A DNA stretch of 64,000 nucleotides. Origin: Candidatus Gastranaerophilales bacterium (lineage in GTDB: Bacteria > Cyanobacteriota > Vampirovibrionia > Gastranaerophilales > Gastranaerophilaceae). Shown piece after piece: positions 16,788 through 25,913 of the stretch. The DNA lies in assembly GCA_944323685.1 (NCBI GenBank), contig CALUTJ010000008.1, forward strand, positions 1-64,000, written 5' to 3'. The notes beneath the pieces are model-generated. The model was given only the letters and a program-made list of their open reading frames with translations, was not told the DNA's origin and did no database searches. Position numbers and translations under genes: made by a program. Every line of letters begins with the position of its first letter. Position 1 is the first letter of the stretch.

Positions 16788-18278
16788 TTAGTTAATTCCA
16801 TCAGATTTAACAGAATTTAATAAATACTCCTTAAGCCCGTCTTTAACGGCTTCTGCTGCCTTCAGTCTAAACTTTTCATCGAGTAATAATTTATATTCGT
16901 CAGGGTGAATCATGTATGCGACTTCGATTAAAACGGATAAAGGCATGGTCGGACGTGTCATAACAAGGCTGTGCATGCCCACTCCGTCATCTTTTGTGCC
17001 GAGTTTTTTTGTGATTACATCACGCAAAGTTTTAGCAAGCTCCACGGATTCTCTGTTGTAATAAAAAACAGAGGTTCCATGCTTTTCATAAGGGTCTGCT
17101 CCGTCAGCAAGCGCATTAGCATGGATACTTAAGGATATTAAAGCATCGGAATCACGCATCATTTTAACTCTTTCATATAAAGGAACGTCTGTGTCATCCT
17201 TCCTTGTTAAAAGAACATTCGCACCCTCATCCTCGAGAGTTTGTTTTAGTTTTTTTACTATATCAAGGTTAATATCTTTTTCCTTCTCTCCGGTCGGGCC
17301 TATTGCGCCTGCATCATCCGCACCGTGGCCCGCATCAAGAAAAATTGTTATATTTTTAAGCGGTTTTTCTTTATCTATATCAGGAGCTTTTCTTATTTTT
17401 AAAACAAGCGTATTGTCCTCATAATAAGCATCATATCCCCACAATTTATTTTTTAATTCCACAAAATACGTTGAGGTTTTATCCGGAGCAACCGTGTTTA
17501 CGGTAAGACTTTTAACATCGCCGCTTGTTTGAAAAAGCATTGTATCGGCAGCATTTTTATCAAGATTATACAATTCCATATTCAACCCGTTTGAGGTTTC
17601 AATAATCTTAAACGGAATATGAAAAGACAAATCCGTTTTTATATAGTTATACAAATTATCTTCGGACAAAGACACCTTTGAAGCAGTCGCAAGCATTTTT
17701 TCATTTATTGCAGAATATTTTACAATACAATCACTTTTTACCCATGCATTTTCTGTAGGGGTTAAAGATACTCTGTAATAATCTCCTTTTTTGCCGTTAA
17801 TCATAAGCACAGTATCTTTACCCATATGAGTCAACCTTTTTGCATATTCGTCAGGCTGAGCCCGCAACGGGGTATTATCTTTAAGCACCGCAGCATAAAT
17901 AAATTCATCCGGTGCAAATTCCTCCAGCGCTGCCTGCATTGATTCCGGAACTTTTTGAGGAACACGGTTAATTATATAAGTCATTGTATTATGTTCTTTG
18001 CTGTCTTGAGAATCTATTTTTATTTCGTTAACTCCGTCATTTAAAGGGACAACCTGAACAAAAGACCCGTTATCATGGACTTTGACATCTATATCATTTA
18101 TTTTTAATTTTGCATCAGGAGCGGTACTGCCAATAATAAATGTCGAAGCCGCACTGATTTGTGTACTTTGTGTTTTAGGATAAACCACCTGCAATGCACG
18201 TGCAGGCATAAAATTAAAAGCCAAAATAAGCGGCAAAACAAAAAAACAGCCGGCTAGAATTTTATAAAAATTTTTCAT
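16788..18278 (-). CDS. N-acetylmuramoyl-L-alanine amidase (Amidase_3), exported
   Basis: 496 residues. It cleaves the bond between N-acetylmuramic acid and L-alanine in peptidoglycan. A signal peptide at residues 1-28 ends in ARA. A central region (about 120-180) resembles an SH3b domain (LRAQPDEYAKRLTHM, WVKSDCIV). An AMIN-like beta region follows. The C-terminal Amidase_3 domain has FLDAGHGADDAGAIGPTG with the zinc histidine, SIHANA with a second histidine, and the catalytic glutamate in VLIEVAYM. ATG 18278 is chosen because GAGGAG lies 5 bases upstream; the longer start overlaps that SD. Likely acts in the periplasm in cell separation. Confidence 0.93.
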   Translation of the reverse strand: MKNFYKILAGCFFVLPLILAFNFMPARALQVVYPKTQSTQISAASTFIIGSTAPDAKLKINDIDVKVHDNGSFVQVVPLNDGVNEIKIDSQDSKEHNTMTYIINRVPQKVPESMQAALEEFAPDEFIYAAVLKDNTPLRAQPDEYAKRLTHMGKDTVLMINGKKGDYYRVSLTPTENAWVKSDCIVKYSAINEKMLATASKVSLSEDNLYNYIKTDLSFHIPFKIIETSNGLNMELYNLDKNAADTMLFQTSGDVKSLTVNTVAPDKTSTYFVELKNKLWGYDAYYEDNTLVLKIRKAPDIDKEKPLKNITIFLDAGHGADDAGAIGPTGEKEKDINLDIVKKLKQTLEDEGANVLLTRKDDTDVPLYERVKMMRDSDALISLSIHANALADGADPYEKHGTSVFYYNRESVELAKTLRDVITKKLGTKDDGVGMHSLVMTRPTMPLSVLIEVAYMIHPDEYKLLLDEKFRLKAAEAVKDGLKEYLLNSVKSDGIN

Positions 18279-18350
18279 AACACTCCTCATATAATATGAT
18301 TATTTCAAAAATTTGTTTGTTATGCAAAAAGATTAAAAACATTACAAAAA

Positions 18351-18387
18351 AAATCAGACTCTTTTTTAAAATTAAAGTCTGATTTTT
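18351..18387 (-). terminator. Terminator of lysS
   Basis: AAATCAGACT (18351-18360) pairs with AGTCTGATTT (18376-18385). A run of T follows on the minus strand, downstream of the lysS stop. Confidence 0.85.
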
Positions 18388-18405
18388 TTAAAATTTTATT
18401 CGCTG

Positions 18406-19908
18406 TTATTTGTTATCGAGCGGACGCATTGTCGGGAAAGCAATAACATCTCTAATTGTCTGAGAATCGGTTAACAACATAACAAGACGGTCGATACCCA
18501 TACCCATACCGCCTGTCGGAGGCATACCGTATTCAAGAGCATTGATAAAGTCCTCATCAAGTTCCATTGCTTCTTCATCGCCGTTTGCTTTTGCCAGTGC
18601 CTGAGCTTCAAATCTGCTTCTCTGGTCAATAGGATCAGTCAATTCAGAAAATGCATTAGCAAGCTCCCAGCCGTTAATACGTGTTTCAAAACGTTCGGTC
18701 AATCTCGGGTTGTCTCTGTGAACTTTTGCAAGCGGAGAGATTTCTCTCGGATAATCGATAATGTGGCAGGGTTGAATCAAAGAAGGTTCTATTTTTTCTT
18801 CAAATACGGCTTCTACAACCTGACCCCAGTTCATATCATCATCAACCGGAACGTTAAGTTTTTTAGCCGCTTCAATCGCCTGTTTTGCGTCATAAATTTC
18901 CATAAAATCAATACCGGTTGCCTCTTGAATTGCACCGAGCATTGTTTTTCTGTCCCATGGCGGAGTCAAATCAATTTCATTTTCACCGTATTTTATTTTC
19001 AAAGTGCCGAGTACTTCCTGAGCAACATAGGCAACCATGTTTTCCGTTAATGTCATCATATCATTATAATCAGCATAAGCCTGATACAATTCAATCATAG
19101 TAAATTCAGGATTGTGACGTGTATCAATACCTTCGTTTCTGAAACATCTGCCTATTTCGTAAACTCTTTCTGACACACCGCCTACGATAAGTCTTTTTAA
19201 ATACAACTCAAGAGCAATTCTTAAGGTTAAATCCATATCAAGTGCATTGTGGTGAGTTGTAAAAGGTCTGGCGTTTGCGCCTGATGCAGTTGTTTGCAAA
19301 ATAGGAGTTTCCACCTCTAAAAATCCGTGTTTAGCAAGATATTCTCTGATTTTTTGAATAATCAAACTTCTTTTTCTGAAGGTATCTCTGACTTCTTCAT
19401 TCATAATCAAATCGACATAACGCTGTCTGTATCTTGTTTCAACATCGGTTAAACCGTGAAATTTTTCAGGCAACGGAAGCAAAGATTTTGAAAGAATCTT
19501 AAAATCAGTTGCTTTGATGCTTAATTCGCCTCTCGGTGTTCTTCTTATAGTACCCTGAAAACCGACTATATCACCGATATCAACAAGTTTAAGCGTTTTG
19601 ATTTTTTCAATATCCATGTTTTCTTTATGAGAGAAAATTTGAATCTTGCCTGATGCATCCATCAAATCAATAAACATACCTGTGTTTCTTATTGCCATAA
19701 CACGACCGGCAACAAGGTATTCGTCATTTGTTTCTTCACCTGCGGGAAGGTCTTTATATTTTTCCTGCAAATTTTTAGCGGAAGCATTTTTGTCATAGGA
19801 ATAAGGATAAGGATTTATCCCTTTATCTGCGAGTTCTGTTAATTTTTGGATTCTTGTATTTCTGATTGCATTAAGCGTAGGTGCATTAAGTGTGTTATTT
19901 TCTGACAT
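18406..19908 (-). CDS. lysS: Lysyl-tRNA synthetase, class II
   Basis: 500 residues. An N-terminal OB-fold anticodon-binding domain (VAGRVMAIRNTGMFIDLMD) is followed by the class II catalytic core. Motif 2 is FRNEGIDTRHNPEFTMIE and motif 3 is MGMGIDRLVMLL near the C-terminus. ATG 19908 has AAGGA 7 bases upstream; the extended frame to 19932 has no SD. Monocistronic, with its own terminator. Confidence 0.97.
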   Translation of the reverse strand: MSENNTLNAPTLNAIRNTRIQKLTELADKGINPYPYSYDKNASAKNLQEKYKDLPAGEETNDEYLVAGRVMAIRNTGMFIDLMDASGKIQIFSHKENMDIEKIKTLKLVDIGDIVGFQGTIRRTPRGELSIKATDFKILSKSLLPLPEKFHGLTDVETRYRQRYVDLIMNEEVRDTFRKRSLIIQKIREYLAKHGFLEVETPILQTTASGANARPFTTHHNALDMDLTLRIALELYLKRLIVGGVSERVYEIGRCFRNEGIDTRHNPEFTMIELYQAYADYNDMMTLTENMVAYVAQEVLGTLKIKYGENEIDLTPPWDRKTMLGAIQEATGIDFMEIYDAKQAIEAAKKLNVPVDDDMNWGQVVEAVFEEKIEPSLIQPCHIIDYPREISPLAKVHRDNPRLTERFETRINGWELANAFSELTDPIDQRSRFEAQALAKANGDEEAMELDEDFINALEYGMPPTGGMGMGIDRLVMLLTDSQTIRDVIAFPTMRPLDNK

Positions 19909-19976
19909 TCTCAATTCCTTTTTGTTTATCACTTAATAATAATCTTATCATCAAAAAAATTTATATGAAATAATTG

Positions 19977-20002
19977 TAAAAAAAAGCCTGCAAAAGCAGG
20001 CT
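19977..20002 (-). terminator. Terminator of the flagellin gene
   Basis: AGCCTGC (19985-19991) and GCAGGCT (19996-20002) around a 4-base loop, followed on the minus strand by eight T. Confidence 0.93.
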
Positions 20003-20049
20003 CAGAAAGAAATACTGTATATATTGTAACTGTAAGATTTTTTGTCTTA

Positions 20050-20958
20050 CTAACCTCCATTGACCAGACTGATTGCGATTTGCGGCAATGCATTTGCCTG
20101 AACAAGGAGTGAAGAGGTCGTTTGTTGCAGTATTTGATATTTTGTGTAATTTGATGTTTCTTCCGCAATATCTGCGTCCATAATGGTTGATTGAGCTTCC
20201 GTCATGTTTTCTATAGTTGTTGTCAAAGAATCAGCTGCGGCATCCAATCTGTTTTGAGTTGCACCAATTTGTGCTTTTCTGTTGTTAATATCGGTTACTG
20301 CTGCATCAAGCATTGTAATATACTGGGCGGCAGCACTTGCATTGGCAAAAGCGGTATCAATATTTCCTCTCAAACCGGTGCCGGCATCAAACGGAGCATT
20401 CATACCTGTTGCATCTGCACCGAGAGTATTTGAGTCTACTGTCTGGAAGAAATCTTCAGACAATTTGATACAGTTTGCAGCTTCATCTGAATTTGCACCG
20501 ACCTGAAGTCTTAAACCAACGTCAGCAAGCTGGCTCTGTCCGTCTAACAGTGTCAAACCGTTAAAATTTGAGTTTTTAGAGATACGGTCAATTTCATCGA
20601 GCCTTTGTACAATTTCATCCTTCATTGCGTTCATTGAATTTTCGTCATAAATACTGTTTGCGGCTTGAACCGTCAAATCTCTGATACGCTGAATGTTATC
20701 AAGCATAACATCAAGGTCTCCTTCAATAACAGCAAGAACGTTTGTACCTGTTGTAATATTGTTTTTTGCAACCTTTGAACCTCTTATTTGTGTTTCAAGA
20801 TTTGTTGCGATATATAAGTTCGCTGCGTCATCACCGGCACGGTTAATTTTGTAACCGGTTGACAATCTCTCCATTGCCTGATTCATTGAGTTTGTTGCAC
20901 TGTTCAAATTTCTGACCGCTTTTAGCGCAGTCATGTTGGTGTTTACTATAATAGCCAT
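20050..20958 (-). CDS. fliC: Flagellin
   Basis: 302 residues, a short flagellin with intact terminal D0/D1 regions. N-terminal MAIIVNTNMTALKAVRNLN and the QAMERLSTGYKINRAGDDAA stretch form the polymerisation core. The C-terminal partner includes SNYTKYQILQQTTSSLLVQA and ends LVNGG. The variable middle is only about 90 residues, so the filament has little surface domain. AAGGAAAA lies 8 bases before the ATG. A sigma-28-like site is upstream and a strong terminator downstream, so it is a single-gene unit. It assembles as the filament after export by the flagellar type III apparatus. Confidence 0.97.
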   Translation of the reverse strand: MAIIVNTNMTALKAVRNLNSATNSMNQAMERLSTGYKINRAGDDAANLYIATNLETQIRGSKVAKNNITTGTNVLAVIEGDLDVMLDNIQRIRDLTVQAANSIYDENSMNAMKDEIVQRLDEIDRISKNSNFNGLTLLDGQSQLADVGLRLQVGANSDEAANCIKLSEDFFQTVDSNTLGADATGMNAPFDAGTGLRGNIDTAFANASAAAQYITMLDAAVTDINNRKAQIGATQNRLDAAADSLTTTIENMTEAQSTIMDADIAEETSNYTKYQILQQTTSSLLVQANALPQIAISLVNGG

Positions 20959-21425
20959 AATACAGTTTTCCTTTCTTAATTAGTTTCAATCTTGCCAACA
21001 CAAACAAATGTATTGAGCAAATACAGTTACAGTATTTCTATTAGTGGTGTGATGGTTTTGCGGTTATTTGATGGCCAAAATCTAACCGGTTTTTACAGCT
21101 GCCGTTTTTATTAAATTTGCGTACTCAAATATGAGAACTCTCTCTTTTTAACAAAAGCAGTATCTGCAAACCTTTTCAGGTCTATATACAGGCAAAAAGC
21201 CTTACTATAGGTGATTTTGTAAAGTATGTTTTTGCTTTACACATATTAAAACGGCACTTTCAGGGGTTTCTGGATACGTAAAAAGTTAGGAATTTACCTA
21301 ACTAAAGTATGGTTTTTTAATAAAAAATGCTTTTTGAGGTTAAAGCATGCTAACAAATCGTAATAAATTACAAGAATTTATGTTTTGATATAAAATAATT
21401 AATAAGGACTAATCGGAGAAGGTTT
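20959..21425. other. Intergenic region between divergent flagellin and regulator genes
   Basis: A gene-free stretch of 467 bases. It holds the flagellin SD, a sigma-28-like site at 21068-21095, and an imperfect inverted repeat GTAAAG...CTTTAC near 21219-21240. The flagellin leader may be long. Nothing else recognised. Confidence 0.5.
21068..21095 (-). promoter_or_regulatory. Sigma-28-like promoter upstream of flagellin
   Basis: On the minus strand TAAA is followed after 16 bases by GCCATCAA, five of eight matches to GCCGATAA with spacing one longer than ideal. Position fits flagellin, though the leader would be about 100 bases. Tentative. Confidence 0.3.
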
Positions 21426-22655
21426 TTGCAAAACAACGTTGTACTAATCACTGATAGTGAAAAAGTGGCACAAAAAGTAAATAAAAAAGTGCTGCTGCTT
21501 CGAAACACAGACATTCTGCAAACAATACACCATGCAGATTGTTTTGATGCAGTAAAAAAAATAAAACCCGTTCTTATTTTTTATCACTTAAAATTAAACA
21601 GAGAAGACGACTTTTTAAATTTTCTGCAAAAAATAAGGCAGCACAGGGAATTAAAAACATGCTCCGTTATTCTTGTTTATGACGAATTAGACGAAAACCT
21701 TCTGTGCTCCGCTTTTGAAAAAGGCATAACAGACTTTATAAAAACAACCGCTTCCGATACAGAATACACAATAAGAGCCTTATGGTGTCTGCAAAAAAGA
21801 GTAAATGCCCGAGATAACCAAAACTCAAAAGATTTGTTATCACAATTAAAAATACTCGACAGAAAAAATCAGGTTTATACGGAAAATTACACCTACACTG
21901 TTTTAAAGGAAGAAAGCAAAAAAGACTGGGGCTGTTTTGCCGTTGTTGCACCTGATATAAACAGCAGAAACAAGATTTCTCCGGATAATTTAATGAGCAT
22001 AATAAAAGACAACGTCAGAACCTGCGATATACTTGGTTTTGCATCAGATTTTAAAATTTATTTATGGTTCAGAAATACAACCAATGAAGATACAAGAAAA
22101 ATTCTGAACAAAATAAAAAAAGCACTTAGCGACAATTTTACAATCAGTGCAGGTTTTGTCGAAACCAAAGAAATTCCTTTTGATAATGCGGAAATTCTGG
22201 CCAATCAAGCTTTATCAAAAGCTCTTTTAAAGGGCAACTGTTTTATCTGCGCCAGGGAAGAAGAAGCTAAGAAAGAAAAAAACAAAAATCCAAAAATAGA
22301 TATTCAAAACTTTAAACAACACAAAGAAGTTTCAGCAAAAAAATTGGAAAATATTCTTTCTCCGTTATTCTTTCAGGTACAAAAAACAAACGAAGATAAA
22401 CTTTTTGAAACAAAAATTACTCAGAATGTGACCGAGCAAAAAAGTTATTTTACACTAAAAAGTCAAAATTGCGAAAGTTCGTTTATAGTAACATATCCGG
22501 GTTTTACAACAATTAATATAGAAATACTGCAAAAAGTAAACAATAAAGAAAAAAGAAAAAAATACTACATTGACACAAATGAACTTAGTGAAGAAAAAAT
22601 AGAAGATTTATTAGACGAGTTTATACAGGAATATCAATCAGAGATATTAGTTTAA
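21426..22655 (+). CDS. Degenerate receiver plus GGDEF-like regulator
   Basis: 409 residues, starting on TTG 21426 with GGAGAAGG just upstream and no better start. Residues 1-125 read as a receiver domain, but the phosphoacceptor strand is VLIFYHLKL, with His where Asp is expected, so it is probably a pseudo-receiver. Residues about 165-280 resemble a GGDEF fold (RTCDILGFASDFKIYLWF then NKIKKALSDNFTISAGFVE) without a GGDEF signature, so it is unlikely to make cyclic di-GMP. The C-terminal 120 residues are unassigned. It is divergent from flagellin, which suggests but does not prove a motility link. AT-rich, Lys-rich composition. Confidence 0.65.
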   Translation: MQNNVVLITDSEKVAQKVNKKVLLLRNTDILQTIHHADCFDAVKKIKPVLIFYHLKLNREDDFLNFLQKIRQHRELKTCSVILVYDELDENLLCSAFEKGITDFIKTTASDTEYTIRALWCLQKRVNARDNQNSKDLLSQLKILDRKNQVYTENYTYTVLKEESKKDWGCFAVVAPDINSRNKISPDNLMSIIKDNVRTCDILGFASDFKIYLWFRNTTNEDTRKILNKIKKALSDNFTISAGFVETKEIPFDNAEILANQALSKALLKGNCFICAREEEAKKEKNKNPKIDIQNFKQHKEVSAKKLENILSPLFFQVQKTNEDKLFETKITQNVTEQKSYFTLKSQNCESSFIVTYPGFTTINIEILQKVNNKEKRKKYYIDTNELSEEKIEDLLDEFIQEYQSEILV

Positions 22656-22675
22656 GATTAAAGAAAGGGTTTGTA

Positions 22676-23218
22676 ATGACAATTGATATAAATACAGAAA
22701 ATTCAGCTTTTTTATTTATTGATGTTCAAGAAAAACTAACTGCAATGCTGAGAAAAGATAAAGCCGCCAAAAAAGCGGAAATTCTGGCCAAAACAGCAAA
22801 AATTTTGAATATAAAAACAGTTTTAACGGAACAGTATCCGCAAGGGCTAGGTTCTACAATACCTTCAGTAAAATACTGCCTGCCGGACAGTGCAAAAACT
22901 TTTGAAAAAACAAGCTTCAACGCTCTGGAGACAGACGGAGTAAAAGAAGCTCTCGGCAATGTAAAAAACGTTTTTATTTTTGGCATAGAAACTCATATCT
23001 GTGTTTTACAAACAGCACTGGCTTTGTTACAAAACGGGTATAATGTTTTTGTAATAAAAGACGCCTGTGCATCTCGAGAAACAGATGAATTTAAAGCAGG
23101 AATAAACCTGATGGAAAAAGAAGGCGCAAAAATAATGACAACGGAAATTGTCCTTTTTGAACTTTTAAAAACAGCCAAACACCCTAACTTTAAAGAAGTA
23201 CAACTTTTAATTAAATAG
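22676..23218 (+). CDS. Isochorismatase-family cysteine hydrolase
   Basis: 180 residues, single domain. The Asp-Lys-Cys triad is visible as D16 in FLFIDVQEKL, K78 in FEKTSFNAL and C109 in GIETHICVLQTALAL, with the usual cis-peptide region before the cysteine. Family members hydrolyse amide or vinyl-ether bonds (nicotinamidase, YcaC-like); the substrate is not evident. GAAAGGG lies 8 bases upstream of the ATG. It starts 20 bases after the regulator and is likely co-transcribed with it. Confidence 0.9.
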   Translation: MTIDINTENSAFLFIDVQEKLTAMLRKDKAAKKAEILAKTAKILNIKTVLTEQYPQGLGSTIPSVKYCLPDSAKTFEKTSFNALETDGVKEALGNVKNVFIFGIETHICVLQTALALLQNGYNVFVIKDACASRETDEFKAGINLMEKEGAKIMTTEIVLFELLKTAKHPNFKEVQLLIK

Positions 23219-23255
23219 TTTTCAGACAGTCAACCGCAGAGATATAAGAATTATA

Positions 23256-23283
23256 AAGCACGGAATTTAATTATTCCGTGCTT
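23256..23283 (+). terminator. Strong hairpin after the isochorismatase-like gene
   Basis: AAGCACGGAAT (23256-23266) pairs perfectly with ATTCCGTGCTT (23273-23283). There is no T run, so termination is uncertain; it ends 14 bases before the next start. Confidence 0.5.
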
Positions 23284-23297
23284 GTACAAAAATAAAA

Positions 23298-23597
23298 ATG
23301 ATACTTAAAGAATTTTCAGACTTTTTAAAAGAAAACGAAGAAAAACCTTCTGTTTCTCTTTTATATATATGGTTAAAACTAAAAATAGAAACTCCTGCCA
23401 AAAGCAATGTCGACAGAATTTTGCAAAAAGAAATTTATATTGCAAAAAATAAAGCAGGCAATTTTTTGTTTATCGGAAAATCACCCTCAGGCAGAAATTT
23501 AATAGAAAGCCTGTATAATTTTGCTCTGAGTTTTGAACAGCAAAAAATGGCACGCTGGATTCACAAACAAAAAGCAAATGATTTCAAAAAATATTAA
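23298..23597 (+). CDS. 99-residue protein, unknown
   Basis: ATG 23298 lies 15 bases after a hairpin and has no obvious SD. The product is basic and helical (ILKEFSDFLKEN..., SLLYIWLKLKIE), with no membrane segment or cysteine. A beta strand GNFLFIGKSPSGRN follows. It lies between the regulator pair and the origin-like region. No family recognised. Confidence 0.55.
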   Translation: MILKEFSDFLKENEEKPSVSLLYIWLKLKIETPAKSNVDRILQKEIYIAKNKAGNFLFIGKSPSGRNLIESLYNFALSFEQQKMARWIHKQKANDFKKY

Positions 23598-23639
23598 GTT
23601 AAGTTAAAAATAAAGCATGGCAATGGTTTTCATGATTAC

Positions 23640-24040
23640 CCATGCCAAATTTTTATAATATAATATTTAATTTTTTCTTATTTTTACCTGTAGAAAACCT
23701 GTTCAAAACTTTATTTTTTATGTTCAAATTTTTTCAATAAGTTTTTAGTTTTCTACAAACAAAAAATAAAATAAAAAGTTTTTGAAAGTTTTAAAAAATT
23801 ATTGAACAATTTTCTACAAAAAATTAACAAACTTTTGAACAGGTCTTTTTCTTTATACTATTTGTTTTATAATAGTTTTATACAGAAAAAATTTTCTTTA
23901 TTACTTATTATTATTTTATTATATTATTTATATAATTTAATTTATAAATAAAAAAGAAAAACTTTCAGAAAAAAATTTTATTGAAAAAAAAATCAAAAAA
24001 TTTATTTAAAAATTTGTATTTGAAATTATAAATCGTCAGG
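23640..24040. other. oriC: Candidate replication origin or regulatory region upstream of dnaN
   Basis: About 400 bases of extremely AT-rich DNA. Three copies of TTTTCTACA (23689-23697 reversed, 23749-23757 and 23810-23818) differ by one base from the cyanobacterial DnaA box TTTTCCACA. CCTGTTCAAAA (23698-23708) is mirrored by TTTTGAACAGG (23833-23843), and TGTTCAAA and TTGAACA occur inside that pair. An almost pure A/T block at about 23880-24030 could unwind. In Synechococcus elongatus the origin also lies beside dnaN without dnaA. No dnaA is present in the window. Confidence 0.45.
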
Positions 24041-24047
24041 AGAAAAT

Positions 24048-25178
24048 ATGTCAAACATGGAATTTACTATAGAAAAAGAATCCTTGCTTACAAATTTAAA
24101 AATTGTTGAAAAAACAACAATAACAAGAGGGATTCAACCCGTACTTTCAAATATATTAATAATTGCTTCTTCTGACAATTATATTACTTTTGCCGCAACA
24201 GACCTCGATATCAATATTACTTCAAAAACAATTGCGTCTGTTCAAACTCCGGGAAAAATTACTCTGCCGGCTAAAAAACTATCCGAGATTGTTTCCCGTT
24301 TAAGCAACAAACCCGTTGTTTTTTCTCTTAATGCTGAAACAAACGTTGTTAATATAATTTGCGGAAATTCTAAATTTGAGCTTATCGGTATCAGCGCTGA
24401 TGAGTTCCCTCAAACAATTACGGAAGAAGAATTAAAAGACAAAGAATGTGTTGAAATTGACATAAATCCTTTTATAAAATCAATTAAATATACGGCGTTT
24501 TCCGCAGCAAACTATGAAAACAGAAATATTATAAGCGGTGTTTTTTGTGCAATTTCAAAAGAAAATATCGAAATGGCAGCTACTGACGGCAACCGTTTGA
24601 CAAGAATCGTAGAAAAAATAACAAATGAAAAAGAAACTGATATAAGCTGTGTTATTCCGTCTAAAACATTGCAGGAATTTTTAAGGATAGCTTCTTTTGT
24701 TAATGAAGAAAAATTAGGCTTGATTATTGAAAAAACAAGAATAATCTTTAAAACTTCTTCAATGATTATGACTTCAAGAATCCTCGAAGGAGAATATCCA
24801 CCTTATAAACAGTTGATTCCTCAAAGTTGTGAAAAAAATGCGATAGTTAACCGTGAAGAAATGATTTCCGCTCTTGAAAGAGTTGCTGTTATGGTTAACG
24901 AAAGAACAAATATTGTTAAATTTATCTTTGGTGAGAACACTTTATTCTTAAAAGCTGATACTCCAGATGCAGGTCTTGGTGAAGATTCTATATCGGCAGA
25001 ATACACTGATGAAGAATTGACAATAGCATTTAATTACAGATATGTTTTGGATTCTTTAAAAATTATGGAATCTGAAAAAGTGAAAATAGGACTTGGCGGA
25101 AGCTTGTCCGCAACACTGTTCAGACCTGACAGCGAGGACGATTACCTCTGCTTGATTATGCCTATTCAAATAAGATAG
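24048..25178 (+). CDS. dnaN: DNA polymerase III beta subunit (sliding clamp)
   Basis: 376 residues, three clamp domains of equal size. It forms a ring dimer that tethers the replicative polymerase. Typical segments are QPVLSNILIIA in domain I, FSAANYENRNIISGVFC in domain II and EGEYPPYKQLIP at the junction to domain III. The C-terminus CLIMPIQIR is the usual clamp ending (LIMP..). AGGAGA lies 5 bases before the ATG. It is single-gene, preceded by an origin-like region and followed by a long hairpin. Confidence 0.97.
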   Translation: MSNMEFTIEKESLLTNLKIVEKTTITRGIQPVLSNILIIASSDNYITFAATDLDINITSKTIASVQTPGKITLPAKKLSEIVSRLSNKPVVFSLNAETNVVNIICGNSKFELIGISADEFPQTITEEELKDKECVEIDINPFIKSIKYTAFSAANYENRNIISGVFCAISKENIEMAATDGNRLTRIVEKITNEKETDISCVIPSKTLQEFLRIASFVNEEKLGLIIEKTRIIFKTSSMIMTSRILEGEYPPYKQLIPQSCEKNAIVNREEMISALERVAVMVNERTNIVKFIFGENTLFLKADTPDAGLGEDSISAEYTDEELTIAFNYRYVLDSLKIMESEKVKIGLGGSLSATLFRPDSEDDYLCLIMPIQIR

Positions 25179-25222
25179 TTTGTTAATTTTATATTTGTAA
25201 CTAAATGAAAAAATAAAAACTA

Positions 25223-25261
25223 ATGATTTTTTAGATACCAGTATTGGTAAAAAAAAATCAT
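25223..25261 (+). terminator. Hairpin after dnaN
   Basis: ATGATTTTTT...AAAAAATCAT outer arms and TACCA/TGGTA inner arms form a nearly continuous stem about 45 bases after the stop. The stem contains its own T and A runs, so it may work in either direction. Confidence 0.5.
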
Positions 25262-25364
25262 GCGTTATTTTGCGCGAAGTCAATTTGTCTTTCTGAGCGC
25301 ACAAGGACTCCGTGTAAAAGTTGATTATAAGAAAATACTTTTTTGTTTATAAACAGGCTTTTAA

Positions 25365-25373
25365 TGCTAAAAT
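25365..25373 (+). promoter_or_regulatory. Extended -10 promoter directly before smpB
   Basis: TGC-TAAAAT ends six bases before the smpB ATG at 25380. With the usual 6-7 base distance from -10 to start, transcription would begin at or next to the A of the ATG, so the mRNA may be leaderless. No SD is present, which agrees. Confidence 0.5.
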
Positions 25374-25379
25374 AATTGT

Positions 25380-25829
25380 ATGGGCAAAAAAGTAGTAGCA
25401 AACAACAAAAAAGCTTTCCATGATTTTTTGATTTTAGAAAAATACAACGCCGGAATTGTTTTAACCGGTACTGAAATAAAATCAATAAGACAGGGTGCCA
25501 TAAACTTAAAAGACAGCTTTGCTAAAATTGAAGACGGCGAGGTGTGGCTTTATAACGTCCATATAAATCCTTACGCTCAGGGTAACAGATATAACCCCGA
25601 CCCTGAAAGGAAGAGAAAACTGCTGTTGAATAAAAACGAAATTTTAAAAATGCTCGGCAAAGTAAAAAAAGAACAGTATACAATTATCCCTCTGAGTGTT
25701 TTTCTTGAAAACGGCTGGGCAAAGGTAGAGATTGCACTTGCAAAAGGCAAACAACTCCATGACAAACGAGAAGCCATTGCCAAAAAAGCAATGGACAGAG
25801 ATATTGCAAGAAATATAAAAATCCGTTAA
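25380..25829 (+). CDS. smpB: SsrA-binding protein
   Basis: 149 residues. It binds tmRNA and brings it to stalled ribosomes for trans-translation. The conserved core is complete: NKKAFHDFLILEKYNAGIVL, GTEIKSIRQGAINLKDSF, the loop INPYAQGN, and a basic C-terminal tail (LHDKREAIAKKAMDRDIARN) that reads into the decoding centre. There is no SD, and the promoter abuts the start codon. The ssrA gene was not found in the window. Confidence 0.96.
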   Translation: MGKKVVANNKKAFHDFLILEKYNAGIVLTGTEIKSIRQGAINLKDSFAKIEDGEVWLYNVHINPYAQGNRYNPDPERKRKLLLNKNEILKMLGKVKKEQYTIIPLSVFLENGWAKVEIALAKGKQLHDKREAIAKKAMDRDIARNIKIR

Positions 25830-25913
25830 GAATAATTGTTTATTTTGGTTTTTATTTTTGCATTTGACCCGTTATTTATCATATAATTTAATAAAAATAA
25901 AGGGTGAGGTAAT

